The translations under genes were made by a program, and so were the position numbers. The notes under the pieces were generated by a model, which worked only from the letters and a program-made list of their open reading frames with translations, was not told where the DNA came from and did no database searches. DNA of 64,000 bases, from positions 65,402,179-65,466,178 of the forward strand of contig NW_019211454.1 in assembly GCF_002443255.2 (NCBI RefSeq), read 5' to 3'. Position 1 is the stretch's first letter, and each line of letters begins with the position of its first letter. This document shows, in pieces, positions 48,401-60,733 of the stretch. This DNA is from Varroa destructor. Lineage: Eukaryota; Arthropoda; Arachnida; Mesostigmata; Varroidae.

Positions 48401-49031
48401 AAATACAAACTATACATTTCTAAGAAAAGACCGTTAATCAAGTCAGTCTGCGGCCGACTGAACAGACGTTGCGATCGATGGTATCGATAACGGACATATA
48501 TAAAATACGTCTGATATATAGCATATTTTTTTTATCATAACTTAGTAGATGCATAATTAAATAACAATGCGACGAAGTAATAATTTATATATAAAGACGC
48601 CATTTAACTGATCAGTACCTTGAGTAATAATAGCAGCCGAGAATGCTGGGGTTATTGATATAGGCCTTAACGTACAGCCGCGTTACGCACTTATGTGCCT
48701 CAACGTATGCCTATAACTGTCTGTCCAACTCAGCTAGTTCTTGTCGATGCTTTATTCACTCGATGATTATAGATAGACACTCCTCTAGTATTTAGTATAA
48801 CAAGATCATGCAGTAATCCCCAATGTTGCCGAGCCGTTGTTGTAGCTCTAAGACGTCTGCTCTATTTATTGAAATTGTAACTTCGCCCTCGGGTGCTGGA
48901 ACCACCTTCGTTGAGGCACCTCAACATCTCCTGTAAAGTTGAGATATAGTAGTTTCTCCTCTCGAACCCTCTATCCCCAAATATAACATCACACATCTCA
49001 GCCTTGCAGGGTAGCCGGCTAGTTCGTCTAT

Positions 49032-49048
49032 CCCCCCCCCCCCCCCCC
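49032..49048. repeat. Poly-C run of 17
   Basis: Uninterrupted C run, unusual in an AT-rich genome. Confidence 0.95.
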
Positions 49049-49451
49049 ATTTGCATGGCCGTCCAGGTACTACGATTTGCTCTCCCTTGCCTCTAACAAA
49101 CACGGTGATGACGTTCGTATTTCTGCTATTTCTAATATCCTAATTGTTAGAAATTCGTTCAAAAAAATACTCAAAACGCACCTTCGCCCCGTTGTTCGAT
49201 ACGAACGATGGAGTGCTCATACCATACAGTCAGAAATATCACTTTTAGATATAGGTATATAGACTGAATTTATGGTCAGCTCGTCAAGATCTATTGATTA
49301 CCACCAAGAAAAAACGTCCTTAATTTAAGCTTCCATTTCATGAATAATTTCAAGGTTAACTCACTTTAGAGTCGACTCATCTACAGATTTTCCCCCAAGG
49401 CTTTAGTGTTTCTTATTTTTTTAATAATAGCAGGTAGTTACATATTCTACA

Positions 49452-49477
49452 ATATATATATATATATATATATATAT
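49452..49477. repeat. (TA)n microsatellite
   Basis: About thirteen AT/TA units followed by a T run. Confidence 0.93.
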
Positions 49478-49739
49478 TGTTTTTTTTTAGAAGCTTAGAA
49501 ATAATACATTTGCTCGAATTTTGGCGCTATCATGCGATCTATGTTTCTGGTAAGATTGAGTGAGAGTATATGTTGAGTGTTCTGACATTTTTCTCCAATG
49601 GAGCAACGAATGTGCATTAGGTTTTTTTGTATGAAAAATAAAATTAATCGCACAGACACTCTACACAGATGACACAGAATCCCTATGGAAACCTGATACT
49701 GAGTAAAGGTCAAGCAAATAAGAGGTTTCTTTCGAGAAC

Positions 49740-49866
49740 AGCGGACGAAGACGTGATGCTCATCGCGATCTTCTTCGGAATCGCTCGCTGTGAGCTCATG
49801 CTGTCCGGCTCCACGGTCACCAACGAGTATTATCAAAAAGATCTCACCGCGGAAGACTGGGACTGA
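49740..49866 (+). CDS. Possible short terminal exon with GC-rich third positions
   Basis: In AT-rich surroundings, this segment abruptly has codons ending mostly in G or C (GTG CTC ATC GCG ATC TTC TTC) and a matching sensible product: EDVMLIAIFFGIARCELML then SGSTVTNEYYQKDLTAEDWD, ending at TGA (49864-49866). A hydrophobic stretch is followed by a polar acidic tail. A possible acceptor is TTTCTTTCGAGAACAG just before it. The codon bias is the main evidence. The opposite strand is also open here in one frame, with a less protein-like product. No family is recognised. Confidence 0.3.
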
Positions 49867-52800
49867 GCCACGGTCCTAAGTCTTCCACTACGACAATCCG
49901 TCGCTTCACGCTTCACTAGGCGTATAGCAGTAGTTGCTAAAAAACTCGACGTGTGTGATGCATTAACACTTTACACCTGGTTCTTTCTCTATTTAGAAAA
50001 CTAAAGAAGGGCCTGGAAGGAAGCGTTTATACACGATAGAAAAACTGCTAACCGGGATAAGGGCAATCCCAACTATTGAATCTAAAGAGCATTTTAAAGA
50101 GCAAAAAAGGTAGCGGCGGTAAAAATGACTTTAAAAAATTAATTAACTAAATTCTGACGATTAAGTGAAAAATTATCAGTCAGAACAAAGAATTATAGCT
50201 GTTTCATTTTATATATCGATTCTCTTTCCGGGACGTCACTGAAGCTGAACGGTGTTTTATATATATTTTTTTTTATAATTAATTGAATGAAGATATAATG
50301 AACGTTCAGGCATAATTTAGTTTCGTTACATATTACATTGAAGAAGAACTCAAATGGTTTGCTGGCACATTGTTTCTAAGGTGTTACTAAAGATTAGGCA
50401 TGTTTTTCATCGTTTTTTCGGCCCTTTTTAAACAAATATTTAAAAAGCTATAATGAGTGTGGCTAAAGAACTTTGAATTTTTAACTAAACTAAACTCTCT
50501 GGATTTTTTCATGAAAAGCAATTCCACATTAGCTAACTTTAACTAGTAACTCAGTTGACATTTATGAGAGACTTGTTTATACTTGTTAAGCCAAAACAAC
50601 TTTCACGCTGCTCGTATGTAAGCATGCGTGACGCTGGGGGCCACTTTGCTGTTTGCAGACGATAATGCAGCCCTGTTCTGAAAAACGAAATTAAAACGAA
50701 TACGCTGTGGTCGATTTACTAACAGTCAAATAAACATTACGCTCTATCTAAATAGCAAATTTTTCCTTCTAGAGAGAGAAGTATTCGTCCAACTGGTTCC
50801 ATCTTGCGTTAGCCTGAGATTCCAGCGACTAATAAATAATCAGCCCAGTCCGACCACTTCAGAAGATCGTCCTAGGTCCGACAAACAGACAGACATAGAC
50901 TTTAGCAGCATAAATTATATAGAAAACTATCTAATTTATTTAATGCGCCTTTGTTCAGCAGTCTGCTACAGCATTAGCTCACTTTTTGAGTTCGTAAGTC
51001 TATGTTATTTTCTTCGGATGGCTCGCTGCTATGCTTGAGATGAATGGCATACACAGTCATAGAAACCGTCGACTAATCAGTAGTTCGTAGAGCTCTTCCT
51101 GAACGGTCCCATGTGAAGTTTCTGCTTCTTGAGCTTGTCTCCCTTGGGAGCCAACTGCGCTGTCTATTGGGACCCAGTTCAACAGGCGTCGACTGGAACA
51201 TATGGCACGCCAGGAATCAACCGGTGAGGCAGGACTAGATTTGTTTTCTAACGAACGCGAACGCGCCATGTTGCCGAGCTCGCCCCGTTCTGAGGAAGGT
51301 GTCACGTGTTCTAGTGTGATAACGGCATGATATCCTCAATAAAGCATGGCGGCTAACGGGCTCTGAGGAGTCGAAAACTTTCCAGCAGTTGCTTGAAAAT
51401 AAAGCATACGATCCAGAGTGAAGCGATTTGTGTCTCCGCTGAGCTTCTGGGCTGAGGGTCACACACTGCTACTACATTAATATTGCGAGCAGCCAGGATA
51501 TGAATACGAAATTCCCACAAGACTTCTAAAAATGACGCATAAACCAGGTATCGGTTGTTTAGACGAGTGCCAACAATGATCTGTAGGAAGTACTCAAACG
51601 ATCTGGTACATCGAAAAAACAAATATCAGAAGCAAATCGTCGAAACGATAGGAGATCGCACGAAGTGAACAATAAAGACTTTTTTTTTTGTATGAATGTC
51701 GAAAGGCATAAACATGGAAACACGATGACCGAAATTTCAGTCAGTTCTGCACGAGCAGTTTTGTAGAAATAGGTGAAACGATACTAGATAAACAATACGA
51801 ATGAATATGAATGAAGGCAGCAGACGAATTTAGAAGGTGTAGCGACGTTTCAAGAGCAACGAGCGAACGGCGTCGTGAGTTAAAGTAGGTGACCGGTTAC
51901 TTTGAAGGATGCGGGACGGAAGTACGGTTGTAAAGCATTAACGCTATAGAAGCAAGTTCTTTACAACGATGACATCGACATCGTCGCATCTGGATAAGGA
52001 CAGGAATGTGACGCGGAGAAACCTATCAGTCAACTATAATATACAAACCTTTAATAAAACCAGACTTAAGCGAACGGTGAACAAATGCGTATATATTTAT
52101 TTATACACATACTCGATTTGAGTAGTGGACAATTTTATAATGTACCAATAGAAACGTATGTATAATCGACAAAACGTAGATGGATATGAGATACTAAGAA
52201 TGACTGAGTGCACATATGAATTATTGCTTATATGAGTGAAGGATCGAGGTATAGACGGTCCGTGCTTGAATTCGCTGGCTGTGTGAAGCTGCCAGTCATC
52301 ATGTCAACTTTTAAAGTGTTGTAGTCAGCAAAGATGACATGTGAAGTATGCATTCCAGCTTACTTTGTAGATGACATAATAGAAACCTCAATGACTGCAT
52401 GCGCTGCAACAAAATGTTCGCCCAACAGAATAAAGTACTGTCTCATTTTCGAGACAACGTCTTCATTGTCAGCTAATTTATCTGGGCGCCAGCAGTCTCG
52501 ATTTTGATCGCATATACGAGCGGAATCCAATACAGCCTAAGTTTTCACCGATTTACGCGCTTATATATCAAATTGCGATGTAGCGCGTTTGGTTACGCTG
52601 CCAAGCATCGATGAAATTAGATGAATAGAAAAATAGTAGAATTCATCGTTTAAATATCTTCGGTTTACGTTCTTACCGCTACATTTTTACCTGAATTATA
52701 GTTACCGAAAATTAGGAAATCGAGCTATTTTACATAATGGAACCTTTAATCTCGTATTGTTTCTACCTACTGGATATTGTACACGCCTGCTTTTTATCTC

Positions 52801-54123
52801 TTCAGAGAAAAGACACACGAACAAGTTGAACATTTTGTAGTCATTTTAAAATCCTTTACTTTATTAAGCCCCTGGTCGACTTCATGAACGTGTGCTCAGC
52901 TTTTCAAAAACCTCGTCGGTATGTCATGGACTAATTATAGTCTCCAATGATTTACCTCGACTAAGAAAAAAGGTGTCCACAGAACCCCCAGCCCACCTGA
53001 AAAATGCTCGATTGCGAGATGTTTGGAAACGTTCGAGTTCTTAGGCTTTTTTGAATAAACGGCATGATTTCAGTAACAACGACAACAACATGACCGTTCT
53101 TAGCATTGTTAATATACATGCATTGCTATAATTTCATAATAATAATTTCAATAGCACCATCAATAGAAGATCTCTGAAATTCAGTTTAGGTTTCTAAGTG
53201 ATTATTGCTACTTTTTGAAATTGTTCCTATTTGTAACTCTTGGTTACGAGCTTTGTTCACACTTCATTCTATAACATTCGGTCGTCTTCCTTTGGAAGAC
53301 TTCTGATTTTTCCGTTACAATATCCTGACGAACGTTGACATCTGAACTGTAAACAAACTGTTTATTGAAGGTTTGTCAATTGCTTCTGGTTGAGAGCGGT
53401 CAGCCAACAAGGCACGGCGGGTTTTTCCGTTAGAGAACTCAATAAACAAGACAAGCTCGTACGATTTTGGAGCGCAACGCTATCCCACAGGGGTTAGACA
53501 GGACTAAGAGCACCAGGGGTTCTTGAAAAACGAAGGTAAAAGAGATGTGAAAATTGTACAGTGTGGATCTAACGTTTTTTTCTCCCCCCCAACGGTCCTC
53601 GTTGGAAGCTTTTGTTGTAGGATCTTTTTTGTACGTGTATGTTGGAAAGCCACCGGACTAAGTTTCATCGACGAAGTCAAAGGGTCGGCCAAGTTTTCAG
53701 CAGGCAATTCCTGAACCAAGGTTGGCCAACGACTTTTTTTAGGTTGTAGGGCCTGAGCGAAGAGTTTAGAGAAGTCCCTTAGGGGAGAAGGGCGCATAGA
53801 AAGGCAAGCTTCACTTTCCCTTGGCGCTTATGCGTTCAAACTAGTTGTTTGGGTGAGCTAACTGAAAGATTAGTAAGAGGGATTTAGCCAGCTAGCAGTA
53901 TGAGAACCTGACTCTACTGTTAGGCTAGTTTCGTGGCGCTATGATGGCGACTAGAAAAGCCTCGAATGAAGAGAATTCGAAAGGAAGAATACCAATTTAG
54001 TATACCCAAGCAAAGACATACAATACTCTATGCCAAAAGTAGAGATAGGACGCCTGGATTACCAACGAGTGTTTCTATAGGGCCTACTATAAGGGTGCAG
54101 AAGTGAGGAAAAAATGAATCGTG

Positions 54124-54148
54124 AAAAGCTATTCGGAGAATAGCTTTT
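54124..54148. repeat. 11-bp perfect hairpin with 3-base loop
   Basis: AAAAGCTATTC (54124-54134) and GAATAGCTTTT (54138-54148) are exact reverse complements around GGA. It is a compact stem-loop with a T-rich end in non-coding sequence; no gene ends next to it. Confidence 0.8.
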
Positions 54149-54203
54149 TCTGCTTCTCTGAATACGTTTCCAAAAGGCGAAAGGAGAAGTGAAATTTTCT
54201 AAA

Positions 54204-54227
54204 CAGCAGCAGCAGCAGCAGCAGCAG
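54204..54227. repeat. (CAG)8 trinucleotide repeat
   Basis: Eight perfect CAG units in non-coding sequence; no open frame of coding quality surrounds them, so a polyglutamine exon is unlikely. Confidence 0.95.
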
Positions 54228-56809
54228 CTAACGAAAAACTAAGGTACGCTTTTAAACAAGAATTAGGTTTTGAAGGCAATCGATAAATGGCATATATACA
54301 TTTCTAAAAGAAGTCAAACTTCCGCTTGCTGCGATCATGACTTGCATTTCCTTCATTTTTTTCTAGGTACTCACATATATTCTTTTTCTAAATCAAATTC
54401 TTGTCCTATGTTATCACCCACGCACCGCTTAGCGCCAATTTCTAAATGTGCACATCCACCACTGAAGTGCACATATTTTGCTTCGAAACATAAAAAGTTA
54501 TCAAGTTAGCACGAGACAGTCCAACAATCTTTTTGGGTAACAATTTCGAAAAATTCAACGTCTTAACTTTTGGTTATAGAACATTTTTAAACGGTTCACC
54601 ATTGAATTCGGGTTCATAGTTTTATTCAATTCCGCGATTTTTTATATGATCAAGTTGTAGTATAAACGCTAATATAGATATGGCTCATTATCTTTTTGTA
54701 AATAACTGACATCGGCAATTGTGGTAGCATGACGGGTAGAGCTGTTCCAATAACTATAGCTGCTTCTAGCTACTGAAGGAACCTTCCCCGCGCTTTTTGA
54801 ATATTGAGTTTTGGCATATGCGTACAGACTAGAGGTCTATCGTAGCTCGAAGCGTTAAACATTGTAAATAGCTAGCTTTTGAAATAAGCGTTTTGAAAAC
54901 TTGGACTAAAGCTCGGTTTTTGTTGTAAGTTGATGATTTTATAATGTTTTTACTTAAAAAACAACGATATAACGGCCATGATTTCATTCGCACACGTAGC
55001 ATATGGTATTGAAATCGGCTAATATTTGTATCGATTGAGAAATATTATTTATTCCCTTTGCATACATGTTACAGAACCTTAGACCGAACCCCAAACATGA
55101 AAACAGCTGAACAATGCCCTTTGAATTCTGACGCATGCGTCGTTGTAGGGTTCCCAAACCCTGCCGTAAATGGGGCTTTTAGCAAAATCATTTTCCAAAT
55201 GGCGAGCTAGACGATTTTGGCAAGCAGCGGATAATTTTTAATGTAGACATTTTCAGGCTGTGTATGACTACGAATAAGCTATTGTTTTAGAAGCAGTCAA
55301 AAATGAATTCATAAATATCTTGAACCAGTTTTAACCAAACCTAGCCTGGTATAAAAAGAACATTAGATATCCACAAGTAAATAATCCACATCTAAATGTT
55401 TGAAGTTACGCGAAGAATACTATTTTTGGTCTCTAATCTAATCCCGTATTTACGTCGCAATACCCGGAAGAGTCTTTACAGCAATTAATATTCTTATTGA
55501 CAGATTCAACCATGAATGGTAAAGTGCTGCTTCAAAACCGCGTGCTGAAGCTCATTCTATATGACCTATGAACAGATTAATTCAGAAGACCTGACGAAGA
55601 AGGAGCAGACGTACTGTAGATTGAACCTTCGATTAAGATGCCGTTGGTTATTTATAAGACACCTGCTGACGTAGGTGCCTCATACAAAAAATATTCTACT
55701 TCGGTTCCGATGAAGTTATTATGGTTTGCATAGGCGAGTTAGATCATTGTATAGCAATGGAAACGTTTCGTTGATGGAGAAAAAAATTTACCTAAAAAAA
55801 TTTCGACCTCATATTCGAGTTGTCAAAAACAGAGGGCGGGATATTTACTCCAATAGTCGTCAATTTCCTCGAAGAGAAACTCACTAAGTATCAAACTTAA
55901 GTTCGCAAACTTATATGAAACACACAAAAGATTAGCATACATCCAATGACCCCAAAAAGTTGCATGTCTTGCGACAACTCCTTGATCTCTGCAAAGACGG
56001 TGTAAGATAGGGAAACTAATAGGAACGCCGAACTGTTTCTATTTATAAACAGCCGCACATAACAGAACAATGTCAAAATAGACCTATATGTATATATATC
56101 AAAACAACAGTATATATATAGTATTATTAATTAGTGCTATTTAATATAAGCAAAACATGCCGGTGTTCCTGAGTGCACGCGCGCTATTATTTGTTCTTGC
56201 AATATTGCACTGCAAATGAAACATGTCTCTAGATAGACACAAGTACGAATCGTTCAGCGGCAGTTACTATGTTTGAGCAAATTTCCAATTACTGACACCC
56301 GTATAAGTTTTGCCTAAAAAAACCACTTGATCTTCCGTTAGATCGAAACTAATGATTTGTTATTGTTTTAATCTTACGTAGGAGAAATTAAGCTAAGAAA
56401 CGGAAAAATTCGAAGTTCACTTATTCGGCGCTCTTTCGTAGATCTCCTTCAGGATAACGTCCGGCTGTTGCAGGATAGTCCAGCATTAATGATACAAGCC
56501 TCCTTTACTCCTGCAAAGAAGCAATGGGTTTTTGTTTAGCAGAATTTGTCCATTTTTCCAAAACGAATTTGACCTTTCGTTGCAGTTTAACCCATCTGAA
56601 ATATCCACGTTTTCCTAGAGGCCTAAATGGATCCATATTGGATTAGTTTGGCATATATTTACAATAGAACAGGTGGCTCATGGGCTTTCCTACAACAATT
56701 GTCGGATGGCGGCGTTGGCTACTGTAAAATAATATTAATTAACTGTCGTATTAACTTTAAGCGGAAAAGCCTTGGAAGCAGATACCAAAGCACAAGCCTT
56801 GTAAAAAGG

Positions 56810-56837
56810 TATCTCGAGCTAGAATAAGCTCGAGATA
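56810..56837. repeat. 11-bp perfect inverted repeat with 6-base loop
   Basis: TATCTCGAGCT (56810-56820) and AGCTCGAGATA (56827-56837) are exact reverse complements around AGAATA. It contains two XhoI-like CTCGAG cores. No neighbouring gene explains it. Confidence 0.8.
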
Positions 56838-57019
56838 TTCGTACGATAACTTTTAAATAAAAGCTTTGAGGTAAAAACGCGGTTTTTTTTCCTAACAAAA
56901 TTGCATAGGTGTGACTAATATAATGGTAAAACGGGACACCAAAAACCATTACCGATGCAAGAAATTGCCGAGACAACAGAAGTAGAAAAAAAAAAAGACA
57001 CGCGCATAAAAGGCTATCA

Positions 57020-57250
57020 ATGACTTCATGTAAACAACCCTTCAGTTGTAAAGGAAACATTGTTTCTTCTGGAGAAAAACGAACATCAAAGGGCAGCTAT
57101 TGCGTCGTTACGAAGGATTCGGGTCCGACGCCCAACTGCTCTGGCATCCGCCCTGTTCTCTCTATAGAAAGTTTTAAGGCCTCGGCAGACGCCGCCGCCG
57201 CCGCTACCGCCACCACCGCTATTCTTGCTGCTGGAGATCGTTGGGTGTGA
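57020..57250 (+). CDS. Possible 5' coding exon with Ala/Thr run
   Basis: From ATG at 57020 a 76-codon frame runs to TGA at 57248-57250: MTSCKQPFSCKG, then ASADAAAAATATTAILAAGD from a (GCC)n-like tract at 57188-57218. The opposite strand is open as well and gives a Gly/Ser run, so strand is uncertain. The whole 57.0-57.6 kb segment is richer in GC than its surroundings and could be a promoter-proximal or 5' UTR region of the gene that follows. A GTGTGA at 57245 could act as a donor in phase 0. Function unknown. Confidence 0.25.
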   Translation: MTSCKQPFSCKGNIVSSGEKRTSKGSYCVVTKDSGPTPNCSGIRPVLSIESFKASADAAAAATATTAILAAGDRWV

Positions 57251-57780
57251 TGTTCTCTGCCCGAAGAGTGAGCTATGGCTACTCGTAATCGCCTTCACAA
57301 TGCCAGTGTAGTTCACAGCGTGAAGGCACGGCAAGGAATGCAGTAATGAAACAGAAGGAACAGAGTATCCGGTATGATGAGGCTAGTGTGGTGTGGCTCG
57401 GCAGACCCCCGACATCTCGTAACGGCTGTGACCGCAGTCGAAAAACTACCGACGATGACGACCCAAGGAAACATAATCGCTTCTTCTTCGTCCTTACATT
57501 TTGACAAAGGTTTCCTTCATATTGTCCAGTTTGAGGCAATGCAGCAATCAACGTCTGCTCGCTGACTGGAACCGGGTTTCGCTGTGGCAGCTGAGGCGTC
57601 AACTGAGTTTTACAATCATTGTTTCATTCCCTTTCGTTGCCTATTTACAGTTCATGCTGGAGGGCATTATACATATTCGTGGAATTGGCATAATGGCAGT
57701 GCGTTCAAAAGTCCAAACTTGTAATTTTTATATGATATGCAGTGATATGTTTCTCCTTTTTCAGCGAGTGATTCTGTGCC

Positions 57781-60730
57781 ATGATTAAAGGGTGAATCCT
57801 TCTTTAGTTGCTGTTTCTTGACGTGAAATTAATCGCTAAATTTATGCCCGCCTCTATCGAGCTTGAAGAATACACGCACGCCACACATTTCTATTTCTTT
57901 TCGCTGTGTTTGCAGGTTTTCCACTCTTGCCTACGGAACTGATATGTTTATCATCTACCCGTCGTTGATTGAAAGACCGATTGAAAGACCAACAACACCT
58001 CGAAATGCCAGCATTAGTTATGCTAGAATAGAAATAGAAGAATTCATTAATGGTTTGGTAGGCATTACTTGATCTGGGCAGGAATATTCATTTTGGATGG
58101 TTTTCGTCGAGTGTCTAGTAAAAAGTTCCTGTCAAAGGTTCTTTCCCCAAAGGTCATCAAAGGTCATTAGAATAGAATCGCCGATATTTGAAATACACAA
58201 GCATGTTATCAAAACCAAACGTAAAATTCAGCTACGTCAAGCGTCAAGTTTGAAGCCGCAAGCGAGCAGGGGCTACATTGGGCCTTTCATAAAAAAAGTA
58301 TTGTTTTATATTGTTCTAAGGGCTTACAAGCAAGAAAGTCCGTATGACTCTGGTAGTCAAAAAATAGATAAATTAGATGGAGAGAGAGCACATTTGCGCC
58401 TAGAAGCCTTCGGCTGCATAGCAATTTCCTGCATCTGAAAATGCAGATGAAACATATAGCCGCATCAGCAGCAGCAACGACTGCAGAGCTTGAAAACCAT
58501 TCAAGCACAAAATACACCATACCGGTTGAAGGAGTCGTTTTTACAACACGTTTTTTACATTTGTCTTCCGAGTAATTTAGGTACGAACGTGTACCCCGAT
58601 TAATTACAGAAGCGTGCGTTTACAAGCAAATGTCATCAAACATATATGCGGCTCACGATTTTCCTGGCACTTTTTGTCTGTCGTCAATCTAATGTGACAA
58701 CCCATTGATTCAAGTGGCTTTTATGAGCAGCCAAAACTTCCATTCGATATTGGAGCGACGCTCATGCTTCAATACAATGTAACGACCCGCAATACGCGTA
58801 CAATCGAGCGCGCCGCGCTGAAGCAGATTGGCAAATTAGAGACTGAAGACAGTGAAAGCCCTTGGGATCGAATGCTGCTATAGTTTATCCATTAAATATT
58901 GACAGGTCGTGGCAGAGCGATTTAGGAAGGTGGAAAAATATCTTCGCCATAAACCCTTTCTCCCGCACCCGCGCGCTCTATGTATAGCTGTCTTCAAAAC
59001 CAGCGAGACTCCGAGCGTCGAGTTAGAAACTCGATAGCAAAACAGAAGCCGTACAAGCCATGTTGCCAAAGAAGATGTCTTGACACAGAGAGATAACAAG
59101 CACTTATTGATAAGCTGTCTCGCCACCTCACCGCTAGTGCCAATGTCTTTACCGGTGACCGCCACATCGATCAGTTTTGTCAATAATGAATACAACAACA
59201 TAACGTTGCCGCTGACTTTGTTGGGCACAAGCGACATTTCTTGTAAATCGGTATAAGTAAAGAATATTGATTAACAAACGATTCGAAAGAAAATGTCTAG
59301 CGTAAAAATGTGCAGATTGCAGCGTCCGTATGGCTCATGCTATTAGATGATAATGGGCACCTGTAAGTTCAAATGTTTAGAGGCTGTGTACGTGACCATC
59401 TAACCTGGACGTTTATCAACACGTAATATCAGCAGTCTGGGACGAGCGTTTACGGGGCTATAGTTAATTTTGCGCAGCTAGAGACCTGTTAGCAGATTAG
59501 GTTATCTTGAAAACGTTCAATAAGAAAGAGGGTATTTTTATGTGGACGGCGCGAAATTATATGCGCTCGATATATTTCCCTTAAAAATGATGAGAACTGC
59601 GGATCGTGGTTTCTGTTTCTCTTTCGAGCTCCTCGTTGGGAACTTTGTCAACAGTCGCAGACAGTATATGGTGCGACAAGCAATTCGTATCCTGTGGCCT
59701 TAGTTATGGTAACCGCTCGAGCCAATGCGCTTCCCGTCATTAAATAAACCGCTCGGTGAGCGTCTACTCCATCATTCTTCTGGCAGTTATTTATACAATG
59801 TCCACTTCCGAACCCCGTCTTTTCAGCACTCAATTTCCCTTCAGCCTTTTTGTAGCAACAAAGCTAACGAACTTTAGAAAGGCTTTGCGACGTATAGGTT
59901 AGCATCGACTTCGTTAGAGGACTGACTAAAAAAATTGTATTTGCCTTAACGCTGTACAGCCTCAGTCTTCATACTTAGATAGAATGATGTAACTTATTTA
60001 GTCACAGTAATGTTGTTAATAGTAATGATGATATTATACAAAAGGCAAGTTTTACAACGGGTCTCTTATAAACGAGCTACTAGTAAGTGGCGCTTTTACT
60101 CTCCCTATCAATTTCAGGATTCATTGGCTAGATCACTAAATTCAGTCGTATTTAGAAAGGTAAAAAAACACTAACATGTTCAATTGACTTACTTTGACCA
60201 ATTCACAAAGATTTAGAACTTCGCGCGGAGATCCATTCGTGTGATTTTCTAGACAGATCACCCTATCAGAGCCGTAGCAAAGAAAAGCTTAGAGCGGCCT
60301 CTGTCTTGTCAGCATTTTATAGTTAAATGGTACGTAGCTACCAGTTGAAAGCTGAACAATTCCGCATTAACCGCTTATGAGATCTAGCTCACAGATTTTT
60401 ATAGCAGAATAGATATGAATACATATCATGCCGTACGCTACTGCAGAGCTAAGAACGTGGCAGGAAAGCTCAAATGGGCTAATTTTCATTTAATTTCAAC
60501 ACTCACCGTAGCCAAACTCTTGGCTTCATAGTTTGAAGAAAAGGAAATGTCGCATCGCATAACGATACAGTCTTCAATTGTTATAGAGTGCGTTATTTAC
60601 CTAAGCCGCTGTTTGCCGTGCGACCTTGAGGATGAAATTTTATTCGCTGAACTCCTTTACTCAAACCAGGAGCTCTGCTACAAGTTTCAACATATCGTTC
60701 TCTATTATAACCAAAAAATAACGCAGTTTT
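57781..60730 (+). CDS. Tentative 5' exons of the unknown gene at 60.7-62.5 kb
   Basis: Three or four pieces join in phase. An exon with acceptor CTTTTTCAG (ending 57764) holds ATG at 57781 (MIKG), cut after 57791. An exon after TTTCGCTGTGTTTGCAG runs 57916-58057 (FSTLAYGTDMFIIYPSLIER, then NASISYARIEIEEFING). An exon at 60118-60159 has excellent borders (CAATTTCAG, and AAAG|GTAAAA) and reads DSLARSLNSVVFRK. A less certain piece begins at 60631 (DEILFAELLYSNQELCY), with a weak GTTTCA donor. The piece at 60118 is the most believable. Exons between 58.06 and 60.1 kb may be missing. There is no known domain; the last pieces look helical or coiled coil. Confidence 0.3.
58073..60117. other. Probable intron with unassigned open frames
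   Basis: If the exon joins around it are right, this is a 2-kb intron. A minus-strand frame at 58878-59237 starts with ATG in a good context (AAGAAATGT) and encodes 119 residues (MSLVPNKVSGNVMLLYSLLT at the start) but shows no motif. A nested small gene cannot be excluded. Confidence 0.25.
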
Positions 60731-60733
60731 CAG

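Larger units (their letters stand above)
48410..49735. other. No supported gene; poly-C and TA tracts
   Basis: It contains a run of 17 C (49032-49048), a (TA)n tract (49452-49477) and overlapping short frames without motifs. Confidence 0.4.
49870..57010. other. Long gene-poor stretch
   Basis: No gene could be supported. Minus-strand open frames cluster at 51057-51660, changing frame several times (for example MARSRSLENKSSPASPVDSW near 51270); this may be a decayed exon or element. Plus/minus frames at 53504-53797 have no motif. Structures listed separately are a CAG repeat (54204) and two short perfect inverted repeats (54124 and 56810). Confidence 0.35.

Noticed and set aside
54204..54227. 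CAG repeat as a polyglutamine exon
   Set aside because: The flanking frames close quickly with stops and no coding composition surrounds the repeat.
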